DNA of 64,000 bases, taken from NCBI GenBank assembly GCA_028023455.1, contig JAQFVV010000186.1, forward strand, positions 2,136,700 to 2,200,699, written 5' to 3'. Of the stretch, positions 59,565 to 64,000 are shown piece by piece. Below the pieces are notes generated by a model. The model was not told the origin of the DNA, ran no database searches, and saw nothing but the letters and a program-made list of their open reading frames with translations. The position numbers and the translations under genes were made by a program. The DNA is from Epiperipatus broadwayi. Lineage: Eukaryota; Onychophora; Udeonychophora; Euonychophora; Peripatidae. How positions within the stretch are numbered: the first letter of the stretch is position 1; each line of letters opens with the position of its first letter.

Positions 59565-61720
59565 TTTTAAGCAAAGATTTTATATATTATCACTAATAAT
59601 GCAATAATAAATATATTATGTAACAGAATGGGGGGCTCTCAGGAGGTGATGGCAAAAAATTAAATATCAAATTTAGAAAGAAGTATAATATTATTAAAGT
59701 ATGGTTTTATCACAAAAATATATAAGAAATTTATCTATTATTAAAGAGAGCATGAGACCAAAAGAGATCTCGGAGATCAACCAGTCACTATTTGAAGCAA
59801 TCATGATTAATTATCAATATATCAACCAGCATTATAAATAAGTAAAAAGTAAGTATGAGTAATATTTAAAATAACCATTCATCATCATGAATGGTCAATA
59901 ATAAAAATATAATAAATCAACAGTCAATCTGGTGACGATTAGAAATGAGTCTTCTGTAGACCAGGCTAACTATTGAGCCTTTGCCAGCTTGGGACAATTA
60001 TTTAACCATTAATTTGGAAGCACAAACATTCATCAGAGTACATAATAATAAAAAAATTAGAAAAATAATGCTGGAACTTTAAAACATGCTGATATCAATG
60101 CTCTGGCCACTTAGTACCAGGAGCTTTAAAGAATATAATCTTATGTGCCAACCAGGATGATAATGATTGATCATCACTGGATGCTCCTAAAGCACTCAAT
60201 ACATCTCCATTTATATATTTAGCCTATGCTTGAATCTAGCTCAGAGAACATAAGCTCTATTACTGTTTAAGTGACCAAGAAATGACGATTTAAAACAATT
60301 TTAACAATTGAATACAAGTTTATTAATAGTAATAACAAAAATTGCAATTAAGGTCTATATGGCTATTCATGAAATTAAACCTGATTTTGATTAATATACA
60401 ATAAAAAAATTATCACATTTGTGATTTATATAATTATTATACAAAATTCAAATTGTTACTTTGATTTACATATATATTCAATAATGACAAAAAATTATTA
60501 AATTTTACTTGTATGTCCTATTTTAATTTGTTACAATAATATTATATTTTCCTAATTAATTCCATTTGGAAAACACAGAAAATTTCACATATATACATGT
60601 GTATAAACAAAATATAGATATAATTTAAAATCAGTTATCAAATTCTATTACAGCTTGTTTTTTTTTCTTTTCAAATTAAATAAAGTCAATTTTTGTTTGA
60701 CAGATACTTGTTGATTAATTAATTATCAAGGTCTCTAAATATAAAATGTCTCTTTTTTTTCTCTTTAATAAACAAAAAATAAAATCGTTTTATATATCTG
60801 TCACTTCAGACCAAAGAAATTATTTTAAAATTTCATTATTATATATAATGCTGTTCGATTTCAACTCAAACAAAAGTAATGTTTGTTTTATTGTAAGTTA
60901 CTAAGTTAAAATGTCTTTTTAAAGGAATATTAAAAAAATATAACTCAATGTAACTACATAGACACAGCAGCATACATATAACTACTTCATCAACTGATGG
61001 TTTCTCTTGATGAGGGCCAGTTCAGGAAAGTCATAATCAAGAAGTTATAATCCAGGTAAGTTGGTCTTGATTTAGGTTCCTTTCTGTCTTGGACTTGCAG
61101 ACTTCAGACCAGCAAACTATCTTCTCCATATTTAATCAGACTATTGAATATAGAAGTAGGTCAGCTTCTTGATTCAAAACCTCGACAGTAAATGAAGGCA
61201 ATTGCTTCCTTGCATTCTTATATCTTCATGGTCATTCTCTGTAATTCTGCTAACCATCACTGCAGCTAGCTTTACTGTGGCCACTCTACTATAGTTACCA
61301 ACAAACTGCAGCTAACTCTTGACAAAATATTTTAGCCAATTTTGCAGGTACTTGTGAACCAACTGCTTCACAAAAATATTAAGACAAGAACTGTCCTCAA
61401 AAAATTTATTATCTTTTGATGCAGATAATTTTGTCAAAGGTGACCATAATGTTCAAAGAAGCCAAAAATGAAGATGAAACATTATACTTAAGCAGGAATA
61501 TTTAGTGCATTCTACTGAAACCTAAGATTTTTTGTTTGTCATTACATGTATAATATTTATGAACAATGTTTTATTAATTTTACATTTTTTTATATCAAGA
61601 CAAGCTGTGTATATTTTTGTAGTATTAGAAACATGATCAAATATCTTTTCATGTGCTAAAAATACTGATAATATTGAAGGATTTCTTTTGTTTATTATCA
61701 TAATATTCGACCACTGATTC
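59565..61720. other. non-coding stretch, partly less AT-rich
   Basis: A less AT-rich patch at 60957-61400 looks like untranslated or retroelement sequence but matches nothing else in the window. A short palindrome ACCATTCATCATCATGAATGGT lies near 59875. No gene is recognised. Confidence 0.45.
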
Positions 61721-61724
61721 ACTG

Positions 61725-62060
61725 TAAGATGAAGGTCTTTCTATGTTTATTCCATCTTCTTTTGATTTGGTGCATAGTCTCTCTTCCACATCTTGCCAGT
61801 AAACTTAGTTTTTTATTTCTTCCATTTATCTCACATGTAATCTCTTTCTAGGTCTTTTACAATTTATTGAGATCCAATTTAAAACTTCAACTCTCCATAT
61901 ATTACTATTTCTTGTAATATATGCAGTCCAGCCTTATTTCAATTTCAATCTCTTCTTATTACATTTAACAGTTGTTTTTCCATAGTTCACCCTGTGGAAT
62001 GAAGATTATATTGTTCATCTGTTAAGTATTGAAGTTACAATCCATAAATAAAAAGAAATA
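61725..62060 (-). pseudogene. RTE-like LINE 3' fragment
   Basis: The plus strand is nearly the reverse complement of about 14740-14960. 'CACATGTAATCTCTTTCTAGG', 'TCTTTTACAATTTATTGAGATCC' and 'TTAAAACTTCAACTCTCCAT' correspond to WIPRDCKR...HVRW. It is non-functional, and only the last part of the RT protein is represented. Confidence 0.77.
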
Positions 62061-62539
62061 AGGAGGAAGAGAAGAATCATCTTTCTTCAGTTTATTCATC
62101 TTTTACTGGCAAAAAGTAGTTATATGAAAGAAATAATACTTTAAGCATTCTGGCTACAATAATCCTTGAGATTCTTTATTTCCTGTTTTGTCAACCAAGC
62201 CAAGTTTAGTTCATTTATTAATCGGATGTACTTCTTAAAAATATAACTTTTTTCTAGTAAATATTTAAAATGAATTTGTTTTTTGAGTTATTTTAATTGT
62301 TGCCTTTAGCTGGCTATACACTGTTACAATATATTTATATGTTTATAGTTTTTTTTTATATCAAATTTGATAAGTATCCTCTTAGATAGATAATTATAAA
62401 ATAGAACTGAAATGGAATTTGGAATTTTTATTGCTGCTTTCAAAATTTCCAAATATCACTAGTTTATTTCTCTTATTTTAATCATGGGATTAATGGTGTA
62501 ATGTAGAATCCAAATTTAGAAATGCACACTTATATGATT

Positions 62540-63046
62540 ATGGATATTAATGTAATCATCAAGTGATCACTATTTCTTATGCTTGCTCTTAACTGTTATT
62601 AAAACAGGCAAAACTCTCTATACGTATTGCCACTCAGTGCAAGCCAGAGTAATCAATAAATACCAGAAGGCTTGTGCATAAAATCCCCATCTAATGCCTA
62701 CTCATCCAATATTCCCAGACTAGTTTGTGGCTTGTGGCCTTCGTGAGTGAGGAGCCTTGGATCTGAGAGCACTGCACCTAGATTTAGGACTATATAAGCT
62801 GATGAGCTTGGATTGAAAACTTATGGTGTTTTCAATTTAAGTCTCATAGTTTTGTAGTTAAGTAGAGATAAAAGGTAGCTGCTGGGGGGTTGCATTAGAT
62901 CCTAAGGTTTAGGTGCAATACTCCTCATCACTGACGAAGGCCACAAGCCAGAAACTAGTCTGGGGATATTGGATGAGTAGGAACTAGATGCATCCATTGA
63001 TTACTCAGTTTAGCACTGAGTGGCAATACATATAGAGAGTTTTGTC
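62540..63046. repeat. family B foldback element, best copy
   Basis: The inner element 62609-63044 is an inverted repeat. Its ends CAAAACTCTCTATACGTATT and AATACATATAGAGAGTTTTG differ at one base, followed inward by GCCACTCAGTGC against GCACTGAGTGGC. Arms extend about 150-180 bp each, through CCAATATTCCCAGACTAGTTT against AAACTAGTCTGGGGATATTGG. Sequence related to other copies also extends about 65 bp to the left. No transposase frame is present and no clear target duplication was seen. Five copies or part-copies occur in the window. Confidence 0.9.
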
Positions 63047-63059
63047 TATTTTAATTAGT

Positions 63060-64000
63060 ATAATCTCCATTCTGTTTAAAGAAAATATTAGTATCTGTTT
63101 TAATAATCAATTAATCTCTTTATTAATATTTTATAAGTTGATGTTGGACTGATTTTCTGTTCTTACAATTTTCAGACTATGTATGCCATTGTCAACAACT
63201 TTTTTTAGATATGATATGAATCAAAAGTAAACTCATTATAAGTAATAATTTCTTGTCAAATAGTAATAGTTATCTCTGTAAGTAATATTTTTTCCATGAT
63301 CATAGAGAAAGCAATTTAGATAATCTGATGATAATATATGGATGCTTGATTTGTTTGGTTCAATACAAATATTAAATGTGCCAGGGTTGTCCCAATGAAA
63401 ATTATAATTCACAATTTATGCTTTCATAGTAAAGTAGCTTTACTTTTTCATCTCATACACATTATACATCTAAACCTTAGTGATTAATATTAATGTTTGT
63501 TTTCTATTTTGTGTAGATTCAAGATATGGGCAGTGATATCTGATGAAGAATATACCACTGAATATTCAAAATATTAATAAATTGATTTTTGAATTAAAAT
63601 GTAAGCTTTCTCAGAAGCTTATTCTAAGGATTATAACACTGAGAAAGAAGAAATGTGATCAAAAAATAAGACAATTATTATTATGGCAATTTATGAAATT
63701 AAAAACCACAGTGATTATAAAGATGAAATTATTGACTTATATGATTTTACAGTTCTAGAAAAAATACAATGTTTACAGAATATGATCTCTTTGTTTATAG
63801 TATTTTTATAGAGTAAGATAACAATGGTTTGTTTGGTCTATATGTATTCTATGAATACTTCTTCCAGACTTCCCATACTAGTCATATAGAATGCACAATG
63901 TTCTATAACATCATATCAATTGCATAAAGAAATTGCATTTACCTAAAAATAGTTACTATTTAAAGAAATTCAAATAAATTTTAATTCTGTAATTCTAAAA
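63060..64000. other. AT-rich window end, possible unrecognised exon
   Basis: At about 63630-63790 the plus strand can be read as MAIYEIKNHSDYKDEIID followed by LYDFTVLEKIQCLQNMI, in a frame open for about 45 codons. A T-rich AG-ending tract lies at about 63505-63517. The text is complex enough to be coding but matches no family I know. Otherwise the region is A/T-rich and empty. Confidence 0.25.

Noticed and set aside
1-64000. CRISPR arrays, operons, tRNA or rRNA genes
   Set aside because: Tandem repeats here have no regular repeat-spacer pattern, no tRNA- or rRNA-like conserved blocks were seen, and the sequence is eukaryotic.

Overview
This is a strongly AT-rich stretch of eukaryotic, almost certainly animal, nuclear DNA. 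It has long non-coding tracts, splice-like exon edges, C2H2 zinc fingers, a PARP catalytic exon, RTE-like LINEs, hAT elements and a Ty3/gypsy remnant, with no bacterial-style gene packing. The gene and repeat content fits an AT-rich invertebrate, perhaps an arthropod such as a chelicerate or hemipteran. That placement is a guess from style; nothing here proves the clade.

Only two features look like host coding sequence. One is the terminal exon of a mono-ADP-ribosyltransferase (PARP) on the + strand (20853-21261). The other is a C2H2 zinc-finger array on the - strand (34832-36256) whose upstream fingers (36257-36730) are broken by frameshifts, a stop and lost cysteines.

The rest is dominated by transposable-element debris. 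An RTE-like LINE runs from about 11333 to 15010, with a 649-bp hAT-type MITE inserted in its 5' UTR (8-bp target duplication 11444-11451/12101-12108). A second LINE copy (17712-19267) keeps the unoccupied site. Further RTE pieces lie at 27290-28620 (-), 44325-45480 (+), 52862-53260 (-) and 61725-62060 (-). Pieces of other LINE lineages lie at 21590-22025 (-) and 47412-47835 (-). A decayed hAT transposase element of the ZBED5/SCAND3-like type spans 22792-24954 (-), and a second hAT remnant lies at 41330-41760 (+). A Ty3/gypsy gag-pol remnant lies at 50921-52762 (-).

Non-coding repeat families are prominent. Family A is a ~400-bp unit at 16627-17345, 31575-32045 and 47990-48418. Family B is a foldback element at 62540-63046 and 54120-54690, with partial copies at 26500-26730, 28730-28890 and 54885-55090. 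A ~400-bp unit is tandem at 45468-46302 and single at 59310-59560. A 0.6-kb block 'E' occurs in opposite orientations at 46480-47170 and 57250-59260. There are very clean hairpins at 47261-47405 and 56904-57032, a longer foldback at 22145-22526, and several minor tandem repeats. The satellite unit, block E and a hairpin sit together at both ~46 kb and ~57-59 kb, so they may be parts of one undescribed composite element. That is the most interesting unexplained structure here.

All similarity calls were made by reading translated motifs and comparing segments within the window by eye. No database search or alignment score was available.
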